Source of the DNA: Xanthoparmelia taractica
Lineage: Eukaryota; Ascomycota; Lecanoromycetes; Lecanorales; Parmeliaceae
DNA length: 64,000 nt
NCBI GenBank assembly: GCA_033085395.1
Contig: JANQBS010000137.1
Location: 1 to 64,000 of the forward strand
Direction: 5' to 3'
Shown here: one piece after another, positions 11,597 through 24,256 of the stretch
Numbering within the stretch: the first letter of the stretch is position 1
Layout: each line of letters begins with the position of its first letter
Notes under the pieces: generated by a model
Told to the model about the DNA's origin: nothing
Seen by the model: the letters and a program-made list of their open reading frames with translations, nothing else
Database searches by the model: none
Position numbers and translations under genes: made by a program

Positions 11597-12787
11597 ATGC
11601 CTCTACCATCGTCAGGCAACCACGTGGATCTTGAAGCTCTGAGCGGCATCTGCGGGTCTATTACCCTTCCCATCCAGACGACCTAGATTCTAACGCTCCG
11701 TAGTTCGATATCCATAGCCTGCTGGGTGGTCGTCTACTCCCCTCAAATCATAGAGAACTTTCGTCGCTCCTCTGCCGATGGATTGTCTCTCACCTTTATT
11801 GTCGTCTGGACTCTCGGCGACGTCTTCAATGTTCTTGGGGCAGTCTTGCAGGGCGTCCTCCCTACCATGACGATCCTGGCAGTTTACTATACCCTTGCCG
11901 ATATAGTACTACTTGGTCAGTGTTTCTACTACAAAGGCATCACTTTTCCGGGCGCGGCGGTGAATAAGTCTACACCGACCATTGATGAGGAAGCGGTGGA
12001 AGAGTCCCCTACAGAACAGTCTTCCCTCTTACCTCATCAGAGACCCTCGACTACCCCTGCTCGACCTACCATCGCAAACGCACAAGGCCGCTCCGCCCAC
12101 GGCTCTTCCTCTTCCCTCCGCTCTCCTCCGTCCAGTAACCATTTGGACGCCACACGTCTCTCTCCCGTCACACCCTTTACTCCACCTCAGACCTCGTCTC
12201 CTCCCGCAGACACTATATCAAGGCCCAATTTGAATCTCTACACCTTGTTTTTTGACCTTGGTGCCCTCATTATGGTCTGCGCAGCCGGTGTATTCGGATG
12301 GTGGCTTTCTACCCCCTCCTCTCGCGGACAGTATCCAGACCACCATCGTCACCACCACCATCACCATCGCCACCATTCTCCTCCTTCTACGGATGATGCG
12401 TCAGCATCCCTCCACTTCGACATCTGGGGGCAAATATTCGGCTACCTCTGCGCAGTCTTTTACCTTGGCTCCCGTATCCCCCAGCTCCTTCTCAATTACC
12501 GTCGCAAAAGCACCGAAGGGGTCAGCATGCTGTTTTTCCTTTTCGCCTGTGTGGGAAATTTGACGTATGTGATGAGCATATTGGCCTACGAGCCCGAATG
12601 TGCAAGGTTCGAAAGTTACGACGATGTAAGGGGAGGATGCGAAAGCGGGGAGTGGGCCAGAGGATACGGTCAATATATGCTGCTTAATGCGAGTTGGCTA
12701 ATTGGCAGCGCTGGCACACTGTTGTTGGATGTGATAATATTTGGGCAATTTTGGGTTTATAGGGATCGGAAGCCGCAACTAGACTAA
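11597..12787 (+). CDS. PQ-loop repeat membrane protein, probable vacuolar cationic amino-acid transporter, 380 aa
   Basis: Two exons, 11597-11655 and 11704-12787, join in phase around a 48-nt intron. The protein begins MPLPSSGNHVDLEALSGICG and continues SISIACWVVVYSPQIIENF, the first PQ loop near residues 30-35. The second, SRIPQLLLNYRRKSTEGVSM, lies in the carboxy half. About seven hydrophobic helices surround a long soluble linker rich in serine, proline and threonine. A histidine cluster (HHRHHHHHHRHH, about 12340-12385) sits at the end of that linker. Yeast Ypq1-3/Rtc2 and animal PQLC2 have this architecture and export basic amino acids from the vacuole or lysosome. The length matches fungal members. 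Substrate is inferred from the family. Confidence 0.9.
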
Positions 12788-13237
12788 CGGATGGCCGGTC
12801 AACCTGGGCAAGGCTTATGGCTTATATATACATTACACGTGGGCAGCATTTGGCCGGCATATAAACCGCCATGTTGATACGACGTTGGCTTTGTAGGCGA
12901 ATAGTCCTTTGAAAAATGATAATGGATCTCCATGCGTCCAAAACATGCTTATTATTCAAGAATGAGTGTGTTGGAATAGTAGTGTTCGCAGTAGGCTTAC
13001 CAATAGCGGGTTCGAAGACTAACTGACCTGCAAACATTGAAACAAAGCACACAACAACAACGACACTTTAATCAGAATCCTTCCACTATCTAGGCGACGC
13101 GACACATGGGACGGTGATGACTTTGACAGTATGAACAGAATACCGCGGTAACGAGCAACAACGTTACACGTCTCCTCAAACCCGCGACACCCAGATATCC
13201 AAATAAACACACGCCCATCCTCGACCTCACGCCCACC
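12788..13237. other. Intergenic, nothing recognised
   Basis: Terminator of the PQ-loop gene and promoter of the POM34 gene, both on the plus strand. Two short minus frames here lack support. Confidence 0.4.
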
Positions 13238-14117
13238 ATGTCAGCTCCCGCAACACCTCAAAGCCAGACCCTCCAAGCCGCGGTATCTACTCCATCGCCC
13301 GGCAGCTGGCGACATCCTAGATCCGACGAAATAGCGCGCAGACAAAAAGCGAATACTTTTGACGAGAGCAATTTGCGGAAGGTAGTGTGGAACGGGGGAG
13401 CTCTCGCCGCACTTTTCTATGCCTCCTCCCAGTACGTTTATTCTTCTACCTACGAGAACTGGCGAATCCGAGAGCTGACCGGTGAAATCTAGTCCTTGGG
13501 GTCGCGCAGTCTCACACTCCTTACAGCCTCTCACCACTCCCCTACTCTTCCTCGTCTACCTGCTCGGTCTCTACAATATCATAACAGCCTTACTACCTCT
13601 CATCAAGAACCCGGACGAAATCACAGACATTCCCCTGACGCCTACACAGCGCTCGCTTCTCGGCCTAGACCCAAACGCTACACCACCGCCAACGCCAGGA
13701 ACACAATACATCACACCACCCCGCTACCCCCGCTCGCCCACACCCCGAAATATATCCCCAGCAACCAGGAATAGCAGCAGCACCTATAGCACGCCCATCA
13801 CACAGAGTCCCTCGTTTGGAAGGGAAAGGGAAGGAAGTGATTCGCCCACCGCGAATCTGGCCGCGAGTCCCTTGTGGCAGAAGAGTTTGGGGAAGGCTGC
13901 GGCGAGGAGGTCGAGCTATGGGTCGCCGTCGCCTCTGGGGCCGGGGTATGCGGGGTTGGGCAATGGGGTATTGGGGACGCCGGGTACGCCGAGCCCTGCG
14001 GCTGGGAGGGGGGCTACGGTGCCGTTGAATAATAAGTGGCTTTATCAGAAGGGGAGGAGCGCTTCGGGGTCTAGGTATCCGAGTATGTATACTGGGAGTC
14101 CGCTGGTGGATTATTAG
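13238..14117 (+). CDS. POM34: Nucleoporin POM34 (NPCC family), 272 aa
   Basis: Exons 13238-13431 and 13493-14117 join in phase across a 61-nt intron (GTACGT...TCTAG). The protein has the arrangement known for fungal Pom34: WRHPRSDEIARRQKANTFDE near residues 23-42, then LRKVVWNGGALAALFYASS as the first membrane segment, then LTTPLLFLVYLLGLYNIITA as the second. These are followed by DITDIPLTPTQRSLLGL-type sequence (here EITDIPLTPTQRSLLGLDPN) and a disordered Ser/Pro/Gly tail with TPGTQYITPPRYPRSPTPRN. Pom34 is one of the three ring proteins that anchor the pore complex in the nuclear envelope, with Ndc1 and Pom152. The tail is strongly G/T-rich on the coding strand. Confidence 0.85.
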
Positions 14118-15299
14118 GGCAGTGAGTGGGAATGGTTAGAAGATTTATTGTGCCTGCAGTTGTTAAGATGCTTGTAGAGATTGTCTATTTCCAGTGAATC
14201 ATGCCACGTTTCGTTAAGGATAAGTCGTAAAGCATATTGATTTCCCGTCACTTATCTTTAGTGTATACCGAAAAACGCTTTCTCACGAGTGTACGCCAAA
14301 TACCCAACTCACGGTCCACTCGCGAAACGTCCGTCTGCTTCAAACCAAGAGGTCGTAAAAGTCATGCATAGGGGCGGCAATTTCAACAATTCGAAGTTGC
14401 AACCGTAGAAGGCTCCCTATCCTTCCTTTCCTTTTATTTACGCACACGGTTGTTTGCGGCTCTCCCTATCAGTCGTTAGGATGTTGACTAAAGAAGTTGC
14501 ACGCATATGACAAGAACCTCATGCAGGAAAGATGACGATTACTCAGGAAAATCTTGTGATGTCGTAAACTTTAATATATTTGTGACTCCTAAAGCGAAAA
14601 AGGCGGCTTCTCTGAGTAGCAAGCCTGCTCATTGTGCTAGATTGCAGAGTGAGCGGTGTGCGGAGGCACGGGTGTCGTGGTGGGAGTTTTGAAAGTGGTG
14701 ATGAGTGGTCAAAGACATATTTATCCCTGTAGGTAGATGTGATTTCGAAATGAAGAGCTACGATACTGGAGTGTCCCTTAAAGCGGCGTTAATGAGTACG
14801 ACCGGTTTTGATGGGCGGGTGCTGTAATGAGTCGATGTTCCGAGAAGCATTCTAAAAGCTGGTGTCTGGCAACCTCATTGGGATGAGTGAATGCTGCGTT
14901 GATGACCTCTATGCTGTTGCAAGGCGACGACTTGTGAGAAATGCTGAGGCGTTTCGTAGGAACCTCTATTGAGTACCTCAGTGTGCTTCGGTAGTATTGC
15001 TTGATTTTTCTTTCGTCTGCAAGAAGGCAAAGATGTTACCGGGGTTAGTAGCCGTTTGAAGCTGCCGCTATCAAATGCTCATCCTCTATAGCGATGGTCA
15101 TGGCGGAGCATAACAGAATAGACTGTGATCCGAGGATAATTCAAACCAACCGTTTCGCAGAATTTGTGACTGTCTGCGTTGTGCATACGCCACCTATCAT
15201 CGCGAAGAAACGAAAAGCCATCTGCTGTGAGAAAGTCCCTGACTGGTGGATTAATTGGATGACCGGTTTCTTCGACCGGAGTGAATCTTGGTCATCATC
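14118..15299. other. Intergenic, no gene recognised
   Basis: Short frames on both strands (for example 14507-14692 and 15094-15360, plus) have no recognisable domain. The right part may be further decayed sequence of the NACHT relic next to it, whose carboxy end would point this way. Confidence 0.4.
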
Positions 15300-16225
15300 A
15301 GAATACTGGGGATATACATTCCTTCTCAGGCAACTGCGCGATCTCAACAAGCCTTTTTAGAAGCTCTCGAATCCTCCTCTCCATCTGCTGATCGCATTGA
15401 AGGTACAGGCTGGACTGTGACCATCGCACGTATGAAGCGAGGCTTTGAAACCAAAAGCCAATGCATAGCACAGCTCTGTTAGATAGATGTCTTTGACATG
15501 AAACACTAATAGGACCAATCATAACTTGCATTCATGGCCATCCCTCTTTGTGCTTTATGACTGATGCTGGTAAAACTTGTTCAAATCCGGGTAAGCCCTT
15601 CGAACAATGTTGCGAAGCTCTCTCAGGGTGGTTCCAGCATGGCTTGCGCGGAGTAAATCTCGAACTACCCAAACGACCCATAGAAATTGTCCCTGGGGTT
15701 TATCCAGTATTTAGGTTCTCGAAGTGACGAAAAGCTCAAGATGTCCTTGGTCGATGCTCGTTAACTCTAAGAGTTTACGAGTGTACCTCACGATATCACC
15801 CTGGGTTATTTGAGTAACGAGACAATTTGGTATCCTGATTTGCAGCCAGTATTGGCTCGACAACCGTACCCTCAGAGAGTGCAAAACCTACTAGTTACTC
15901 AAATCTTTGAACCACAGTATGGATAGCAGCCAAGTCGCATCCGTGGAGCGCGTCAACGAAAAGTAGGAGGTTTCGTCCTCAAATACCAAAGAAATCACGA
16001 GAGTAGCCAATGAATTCTTGAGCTCACAGAGTTCCCACTGCCACTCGGAACCACAAGTCTGTTTCATTACATAAACGTCTACTACAACTTTACAGAGAGC
16101 GGAACTTCGTTGACAGAGCGTATGGAGCAGAGTACGATAAAGACCTGTGGGTGACTTCACGATCTTACCTCGTGCGTTGAAGAAGAACGCTGCGACTTTC
16201 AACAGAGTCAGGCCGCCAAAGTGCG
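15300..16225 (-). pseudogene. Relic of a NACHT-domain NLR gene
   Basis: Read on the minus strand, three separated pieces match successive parts of fungal NACHT proteins. Near 16220-15990 is KVAAFFFNARGKIVKSPTGL followed by YRTLLHTLCQRSSALCKVVV, the segment after the Walker A loop. Near 15695-15556 is GQFLWVVWVVRDLLRAS followed by LRELRNIVRRAYPDLNKFYQ, typical of the region after the NACHT domain. Near 15410-15330 is QCDQQMERRIRELLKRLVEI. The pieces lie in different frames with stops between them, and I see no Walker A lysine motif upstream. Fungal NLRs of this class act in heterokaryon incompatibility and innate recognition; this copy is dead. Confidence 0.7.
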
Positions 16226-17015
16226 TACCGAAGGTTAGGGCTTGGCGTTCATCACTTTCTCAATTGCGAACTGCTTTTGCAATATCGACGGAACGTTGTT
16301 GTCTCGTGCACACGGTGAAAGGTGTGAGGTTTACCGGAGAAACATCAAAGTAGCTGACTATCTCTTGGCTTGGTAAGGATTTTCCGCTAAAGATGTGATC
16401 TTAAGTCCGGAGGCTTCAAGTCTGTTCTAGAGAGAGTGCTTTAGTAGACAGTGATATTGTCATTATTTCCATTAGATGGCAGACCGCGAACCCTTAGTAC
16501 TGTAGAAGGAGACATCGCCATGGCTTTTTGAGATTGCGTATACGTAGCTGTCGAAGTTAGTGATAGTGATTTGAGGTAAGTCTGATGGCAGGTTGGAAAG
16601 CTACAACAACGGCTGTCAAAGGATCCTTACCGGGAATCTTCGGATGAGAGGGTAAGGGTCCTTCAGCTCTATAGCAATGTCATAATGACTCTGCTGCTTC
16701 AGACCACTCAATTGATGGCTTGATCTGTGGCCTCCGCAACATTCATTTAGCCCTTCGAAGGGTCACGAAGTTGCGTGGAATCTAAAAACACTAAGAGGGA
16801 TGTCGTACGGTATACGAAGTACATCTAGCGCAGCCAAGAGTGGTTAGCTCTGAGAGTAGCGGCTTGGCGCTTACCAGATACCCTTACAACAATATTCCTG
16901 CCGGTATACGTTTAGCTATGGGCTAATATAATGAGGGTCTACCTCTAGGAGGACCGATTGCAGCAGTAGCAAGGCATTGAACAATGGAGAAGCGCCTGTA
17001 AACCAGGTTGAAATC
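16226..17015. other. Intergenic, nothing recognised
   Basis: It should hold the promoter of the HID1 gene. The part next to the NACHT relic may be its eroded amino-terminal region, but I could not read a P-loop there. Confidence 0.4.
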
Positions 17016-19914
17016 ATGGGAAACTCAGACTCGAAGCTTGTGTTTAAGCAAGGCATCTTCAAGCTGTCTGAGCCAGATAATATCCCAACAGATGATCCAT
17101 ACTGGAGAGGGGTGAGCTAGCCGGCGTATCTAGTGTGCTTCACCTCGCTGATACGTTTCAGTTCTGGGAGCTTCCTGAATCCACCGAAGATGTGTTCAGC
17201 CTCTTCTCCCCAGTTGACGTTCGCCGAGCACGAGACAGTTCCCTCCCCAACATCGAAACCCTCATTCTAGCCCTCACGTCTCGCCTCTTCACGCTACGGC
17301 ATCACCGCTCGTTCCCAGATGTTGGAGTTGCTCCAGAAAAGCATGTTCTCAATTGCATAAGGGTCCTCACGCGCATCCTCCCGTTCCTCTACGAGGCAGA
17401 CCACTTAGAAGTGTGGGAAGACAAGTTTTTTTGGACGAAGAGGAAGAGGCGAGCAAAGGGTCAGATAGCGAAACCTGAAGTGTTATTCGATGAGTCACAG
17501 AAAGAGGAAGAGCCGCGGCCCGAAGATGAGGAGCGGTTTGAGGAAGTCAGGCCGCTAGGAGAAGAGTTGGTCGATACATTGATCGACTTGCTGTTCTGCA
17601 TCGGATTCACGCTACCGTACACTGAGCGATCAAGGACACGGATTACGTATGCGATATGGGCCAAGGGTGTGGGGTGTAATACGTCAATGAGCGCGAGCAA
17701 AGAATTGGAAAGCAACCGGATAGAGATTTTGAGGCTACTTTTGACGTTGTCAAGCAAGTCGCTTTATATGCCTGCCCACATATTGCCAACAAAAGGGGTC
17801 AAAGCTGTGACATATATCACCACATGTCCGGATAAACAGCTCGTGCTCTCGTTGCTTTGCTCCCAGCTCAACACCGCTCTGAACTACAATCCTGCTACTT
17901 GGAGAGTACCGTACGATCATGTGGTTTACAAGGATCCCAAGCAGACCCTGGTGTCATACTGTCTGCAATTCCTCCTCGTCTTGCTTCTGTATCCAATACC
18001 AGAAGGCGGCAAGGGACCTCCCCCCAAGAACTACTTTCGGCATTTTCTGGGAAGATTGCACCGACCACAGGACTTCGAGTTTCTAGCAGACGGTATGGCA
18101 AGGTCGCTGAATCAGCCGCTTCAGGTGACATCTTCGTACCTTCCAGGGAGTCAGAAATCACTGAAGTGGGCATCGGAAATGATCATGCTCTTCTGGGAAA
18201 CGCTCCAATGCAACAAGCGGTTTCGATCGTTCATCATTGATACCGATCGAGGCCACGAGTTTCTGACTCTAATCCTATTCTACGCCACAGAGTACAAAAC
18301 GGATACATCAAAGCAAGGTGTCATACGTATGTGCGTATTTGTTTTGCAGACTCTGAGCACTGAGCCGAACTTTGGAAAGCTTCTCAATCAGGATTTTGAA
18401 AGTCAGGATACTCTACCGGCAGTAATCAGGCTGAATGACTTCAGTGGCACTTACGCCGATTTTTTGATCATAGTAAGACCTTAGACCGGAGACCCGGTGA
18501 ATCCATGCTGATGACAAATAGTCCATCCACAGCCTTATCACTTCCAGCAAGGGCAAGCTGGATGCGATATACCCATCTCTCCTCGCGACTATCAATAATA
18601 TCGCCCCGTATCTACAGCAATTAGGCTCTCAACCAAGCTTCAAACTGCTTCAACTGTTCGCGTCCATGTCATCGCCCAGCTTTCTCCTTGCTAATGAGAC
18701 CAACTACTTACTCCTGCAATCTTTACTCGAGTCTATGAATGCAATCGTTGAACACCAGTATAACAGTAAATATGCGCTACCTTCAGTAAGTACACGGCTA
18801 GGGCTAATTCGATTCAAGGCAATAAGATCTTCATACAAGGTGTCTTCAAGTCGAGAAAACGCTTTGAAGCATTACGTTCCTTCACTTTAGAGAGTGGCCA
18901 ACTAGAGATCGAGCGTTTAAAGCAGCGCAGTAAAGAAGCAGCAGGAGCCTCACATCCGCCAGCTAGTCCCACACGGACGTCTCGAAATAGCTCTGTCGAT
19001 AGTGTCCGGAGTCCAGCGAGTGCCAGGACACCAACTTTGAGCAATGTACCAGAAGAAGGCGGCGCATTTGCCATTGGTGACGATGACGAATCTGAAGACG
19101 AGGAGCAAGAGGTGCTTCGGACTCCCTCGCAGTCATCTCCTTCCGCACATAACTCTCGAGATGCGTCAATCTCTTCATCGAATGACGAACCGCTGCCAAC
19201 ACAACTGCGTGGCATGTCCGAAAAGGCTCGCGGTAAGATGCCAGCTGGCCAACCCTCGTTCTCCCGTCAAAACAGCACCACCAGTCTGAATAACCATGCC
19301 GCGACCATTTCTTCTCCTACCACTGGCTTCGAGCCGACAGCCCATTGGATTGATTCCTGGCTACCTACCCTACCCTTACACACCATCTTGACACTTCTCT
19401 CATTTCCCTCGCCACCCAAACAATTACCCCCAGGGTTGGAGCCAAGCCCACCACGAATCCACCTCTTTGAATGGACGTCACTTTCCCTCGGTTGGTATGA
19501 GTCCTTACTCTGGGGCTTCATCTTTGCTTCGGAAATGGTTGTCCAAAAGGGCACAGTAGGCGTATGGAACGGGACAGCTGTGCGGCTTTTCAAGGTGGAG
19601 ACGGTGGCAGCTACAGGGCCGAGTCTGATGAAGGTACGTGAGTTTCGTGGCGACTATTTCTCCCAGTCTGGACCTCACCAGAGGTTACAAGGCTTATGTT
19701 ATGGTACAAGCCTGTGTTACTCCCTTAGATGTGTTATAAAGTAAGGCTTCTGCGTTTAGAAACATGCTGACCGGGATATGCATAGCCGATGGGAGCGGTA
19801 GACGCCGTGGGTAGTAGACTGGTAAGCGGTGTCGCGAGCTTGGGCGTTGGATCGAGAAGTGTTAGTGAGGGAAGAGAAGGGACAGCCAGGGGGATGAGTG
19901 TTAGGGATGTCTAA
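17016..19914 (+). CDS. hid1: HID1 (high-temperature-induced dauer formation protein 1) homologue, about 864 aa
   Basis: Exons in phase: 17016-17111, 17162-18472, 18522-18765, 18819-19633, 19786-19914. It begins MGNSDSKLVFKQGIFKLSEP, keeping the MGxxxSKL amino end that is amino-terminally myristoylated in animal HID1. Then come FWELPESTEDVFSLFSPVDV, the conserved helical body (for example LNTALNYNPATWRVPYDHVV), the joined motif QYNSNKIFIQGVFKSRKRFE across intron 3, and a late WYESLLWGFIFASEMVVQKG. A Ser/Asp/Glu-rich linker (residues about 600-690) is disordered. HID1 is a Golgi-associated peripheral membrane protein needed for sorting at the trans-Golgi. The last intron is long (152 nt) and could hide a small exon, so the carboxy end is less sure than the rest. 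Confidence 0.9.
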
Positions 19915-20621
19915 TATCTTGTTTATACTCTGCTAAATGCTCCTGTATATCTTGATGATGTATATGAAAGAAAGCCGGCACCAGTTGGGCAAAAATCGGG
20001 CATGCTGCCATGACCAAGGGTGATCGAATAACTGTATTGATTCTTTGATTATGGATAATATTTGCACATAGGAAAGGTTATTCTTTCTTTCTTTCTTTGG
20101 GCCTGGTACCTGCTCCAGTAAGGAGTCCCTAGGGCGTTTTGGGCCCGTGGTACTGGTTGTTTGGTGAAGGTTACGTTTCCTCGGTCTCGAGAGACTTGCT
20201 TTTGAGCCCATGGTTGTGTGCAGAGGGTAGATCATCGCCTCAAAGCCAGCTACGACGTACACTTGGACCTTGAGGCCTCAAGAGAAGATGGTGAGAGATA
20301 TGGGGCTTGAGACTCCGAGGCGCAGTTGGGATCCATGGACTGGGCTCTCCAAGTGCCCGGTGCGATTACCCAACAACTCTAGATACTTTATTTGTACGCG
20401 CGCACTCGAATCGAAAGGGTTACCTAGTCGTGCAAGCTGAGAGACCACGCTCAAAGCTGGTTCAGGAAATAGAAATCTTTCCAAGGAACAAGTCAAAGTA
20501 GCGTTTCAGCTCAAGCCGTTCTAGTAGAGATACGCCAGACTTATATCATGTATATGCATCCGATTATGCGATGTGCATCCTATCTGGTCACTGCTATTGC
20601 TGTCCTTATTCAACAATACTC
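19915..20621. other. Intergenic between convergent genes
   Basis: It holds the 3' ends of the HID1 gene and of the minus-strand secreted-protein gene. A short (CTTT)n run lies at about 20080-20098. No gene is recognised. Confidence 0.5.
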
Positions 20622-21360
20622 TCATTCGGAGTCCAACGGCAGCCAAGATGTATTCATGTCAGGCTGTGGCGATGTCACACTGATCCCGTATTTTTCGTTC
20701 ATCACACACCCCCGTGGCCACAACGTAACCACGATATTCTTTGTATCCGTTGACCAGCCAGGAAGCCCACTACCATGCACACAGACCGATAATAGATTTT
20801 CAACCGCACGAAGAATAAACAACCAACTACTTTGTTGAACAGGCTGAGCCTGACGTGTAGAGGCGAAGCGGGAGGCTGAAATGGGTAAGGCATCGTTGGC
20901 GAAGTCGCGAGTCATCCTGATCACGAGTGCACAGCCGTCTGTTTGTATCTTTAGTGATGGATCTTCTCTCACTGCTCAGCCTTGTTGGCGCAGCGTTGGA
21001 CTAACCAGCTCCCGCTCCTATACCTAACGCCCATGCTTCATACCCAGTGCGGATGGGGCCATGGGGGTAAACCTGCCGCGAGAAGAAGTCATAGCTAGTG
21101 TAGAGGTTGTCTTTGAGTCGCGGAGCAAGAAGTCCAACGGCACGCTGACAGCCATGGAAATCGAAATCATCCAGTTCTAGGCCCCAAGTCGGATGCTCAG
21201 TGTTGTTGACGCACTTGGCAGCGTATGTAGGTCCGTCCAACCTATCATTCAGGGTTGCATTCGGCGTTACATCAATGACTGCGCCCAGAGTTTCAGGCAG
21301 CACAAAGAAAGAGTACGAAAATATCAACCAGAACAGTTGCAACATGTTGAGGCAGAGCAT
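20622..21360 (-). CDS. Predicted secreted protein of unknown function, 228 aa
   Basis: Two minus exons, 21360-21024 and 20971-20622, join in phase across a 52-nt intron (GTATAG...GAGCAG). Using this intron avoids an in-frame TAG at 21003-21001. The product starts MLCLNMLQLFWLIFSYSFFV, a good signal peptide, then GAVIDVTPNATLND. It carries spaced cysteines, a WGLELDDFDFHGCQRA segment, DGCALVIRMTRDFANDALPI in the middle, and LLSVCVHGSGLPGWSTDTKN near the carboxy end. The even spread of Cys and Asn-X-Ser/Thr sites suits an extracellular protein. I do not recognise a named family; it resembles the many conserved small secreted proteins of plant- and litter-associated ascomycetes. Confidence 0.65.
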
Positions 21361-22149
21361 GCTCTACTATCGTCTTGTCGCATTAGGGAGAGAAGCGACA
21401 CTACCCTCAACGGTCTGACAGAACGCATATATCACGTCGTGACTGTAAGCATAAAGACTTTGATTGAGTAGAAGTTTGGTATATCTCACGATGAGAATTT
21501 TACTATTGCCGCACCTGCACGAAGCCAATATCCTATATGGAGGACTGGCGACAGCCGGCTACATATGGCTTCTCTAGAAAGAGGTATTTTACCGACTTGC
21601 TTCCGGGAGCCGCACAGGAGATATGCGGGCGCGTATGAACAGGTTCGATAACGAACCGGTGCGAAGGAACAACCAAGGATGTTGTCATGTTCAGCCATCA
21701 TATCATACTATCGGTGAAGCCGCTGTTAATAGGTGCTGTTTAGTGTAAGATTGTAGGACCCTTCCTCGTCTACTTGTTAGAAGTCATTATCGCTCTTAAT
21801 GCATGTGTTCCTTCTTCGGTCCGAAGATGGTTGCAGATGTTCTCGCCGATTTCCTGGGAAGACAGGATTGATGCTCGTGGTCTCAGAAGGGTTTTGAGGT
21901 CGGCTTTTCAAGTATAACTAGTGTGAATCTTGATGGATGTCCAAGCTGAAAAGACTTGATCTATAAAGCAAACATCTGAAAGCCTGTGCAACACAATCGA
22001 TCATGGCTTCTGAGATGGTAGGCTTAAGAAAAGTTGCCGACCGCGCTAGCGTAAACAAACCGTAGGGCTGATATCCAAGCTCGAATTGACTTCACCAAAT
22101 CCGAGCTGACACGAAACCGGCCATCAGATCATTTCTCATCCCTTCAATC
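21361..22149. other. Intergenic, divergent promoter region
   Basis: It lies between the minus-strand secreted-protein gene and the plus-strand AMP-binding-like gene, so it should hold both promoters. No gene is recognised. Confidence 0.5.
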
Positions 22150-23927
22150 ATGGCCGCTAACTCTACCTCTATGTTTCAGCAGCTTGATTCTCAACTTGAG
22201 AACATACTTGCTGACTGGAATATCTACACCACCCTCATCGCTCTTGTTCTCGTCGTGTTCCTAATCTCTCCCCTCTTTCTTTATACCGAACCCGATCTCC
22301 ACCCTCTCATCTTAGCTCGCCAATCCTCCGCCTCATATGTCCGGCAACCCAAGGAATCGGCAATTTTCCGGTCTAGCGAGATCCTACATGGCTATCCATT
22401 GAAGTCAGGCTTGAATGTCAAAGAGCCTGGTCAGCCGAAATGGACAAGTGGAAAAGATGGGGACCTGAGAGATGTGTGGAAACGAGCGGTATCGGGCCCA
22501 GTCGATGCTGATGGCAAGCCTACCGGAGGAGAAGCGGGCAAAGTGATCACAACGTATGGGAAAGAAGAAGTCATCGAGTACAGCTTTGCGAAGCTTTCTT
22601 GCGAGATCAATGCCGTGGGACAGTACATGAAAGCGCATGGCGGAAGCCGCGTCGCTATCCATATGCACAACTCTGTGGAATTACTGGTGGCCTTATTTGG
22701 TAGGCTAGTTGAAGAGCTAGCACAGATAATCAAGCTGATTGGATTCGGTAGCTTCTGCCTTCTACGGCCTGACGCCGATTCTAATACCTCGCCAAAAATC
22801 CATCGACACGCTTGCTGGCATTCTGGTGGAGACTAAAGCAGATATCTTGGTCGCTGGTGCAGGCTCACTGCCCTTGAAAGAGCTGCTGCAAAAGTCTCCT
22901 CATCTTAAACAGGTCATCTGGGTGGTGGAGCTGACGAGCAGGCACATGGGCTGGAACGAGGAGGAACAGAGCGAAGCAGGAAAGGTAGAGGTTGCGGCCT
23001 GGCACAAAATCATCGACGAGAAGCAGACTTCATCAGAGCTTCCAGATGATGTTCCGGAAGGTACCATGACCAATGTCGTGATAGTGACAGAGGACGCCTG
23101 GAGCGCGATGGACAGCTATGAACTTACAGAATTCACGCAAGCCGTACGCCACTTTCATCCGTGATTGTGAATGTTCCTACCGCTGACAATATGCTTAGAA
23201 TCTGGTAGCAGCAATCGGTGCCCAAATCTCCGCTCTCCCACGCCTCCACCGGCTCGGTCCCACGGATACCATCACACCCCTCGCCTCTCTCGCCGAGTTG
23301 TATCCTTTGATCGTCACACTCGCTGCCCTGTTTTCCAACGCCTCTCTCGCCCTCACGTCTGTCAGCGGCCCCAAGGTCCCTTACAGCGCCGCCTTTCAAG
23401 GTGCCTCTCCCACCGTCATCGTAGCCGATACCGAGACCTTATCCAACTTCTGCAAAGACAAAGAGAGGACCATGTCGTCCAGCCTTCTCGGGCGATTCAA
23501 CCAGTGGCGCAAAGCAAGGACGCTCAAGGCCGGCACTATGCCAAAAGCTTCTGGCTTGACAAATACACCGCGTTTGATCTACACCTACGACAAAGCCGGC
23601 GCTTCGACGGCGAAATTGACCCCGGAAGAACTGTTCAAGCTGAAAGTCTACAGCGGCGCGAGAATCATTTACGCTTTCACGGACACCCAGGTCGCGGGCG
23701 CGATTAGCCAGACCAACATGCTGGATTACCAATCCACGAGCGCTGACTTCGGCCCGCCGCTCAGCTCGGTGGAGATTAAGCTTCGGGATGCGCCGGATGG
23801 CAAGAATAGTGATGAGAAGGCGTTGGGCGAGCTTGTTGTTAGTGGGCCGGCGGTTGTGGGGGGGGTAAAGGTCGTGAGTCAGATTATGACGATGACGGAT
23901 AGGTATACTTTGGCGTATGCGTCTTGA
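22150..23927 (+). CDS. AMP-binding (acyl-CoA synthetase-like) protein lacking the ATP-binding signature, 556 aa
   Basis: Exons 22150-22699, 22752-23143 and 23199-23927 join in phase (introns 52 and 55 nt). One membrane helix near residues 25-45 is followed by DLHPLILARQSSASYVRQPK, as in fungal long-chain acyl-CoA synthetase-like proteins. ASAFYGLTPILIPRQKSIDT and SADFGPPLSSVEIKLRDAPD are clear family motifs, and GELVVSGPAVVGG matches the ADP-forming-domain turn. The Ser/Thr/Gly-rich P-loop (YTSGTTGxPKG in active enzymes) should precede ANLVAAIGAQISAL but is missing: that spot reads TMTNVVIVTEDAWSAMDSYE. The small carboxy domain with its catalytic lysine is also absent. Substrate activation therefore looks unlikely. 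Gene structure is intact, so it may be a conserved non-enzymatic relative rather than a pseudogene. Confidence 0.75.
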
Positions 23928-24256
23928 GGTTGTTTGGGACAGATTGTTATGGTGCATTTGAGCGATGAGGAATGGGGAATGAGTGATTAGCCTGCCTGCT
24001 TGCCCGTCGTCGTTGATACATAATTAAAATAAGTCAGACGTGTGTAATTAGAATCGAATTGACGAGGCATGATGAACGTTCGTTTTCCATCCTGGGTATC
24101 TATCTCTATCCACCAAGGTAAAGTAGCTTAGCTTGCCGAGCTCGAGCCGCAAAGCATGATTACCTTAGGGAGCAAGCAAGCAAGCATGAGCAATCGAAAC
24201 CCTCGCAGACCCCAACGCTCATCTCATCTCATCACCAAACACACCCCCCCCCCAAA

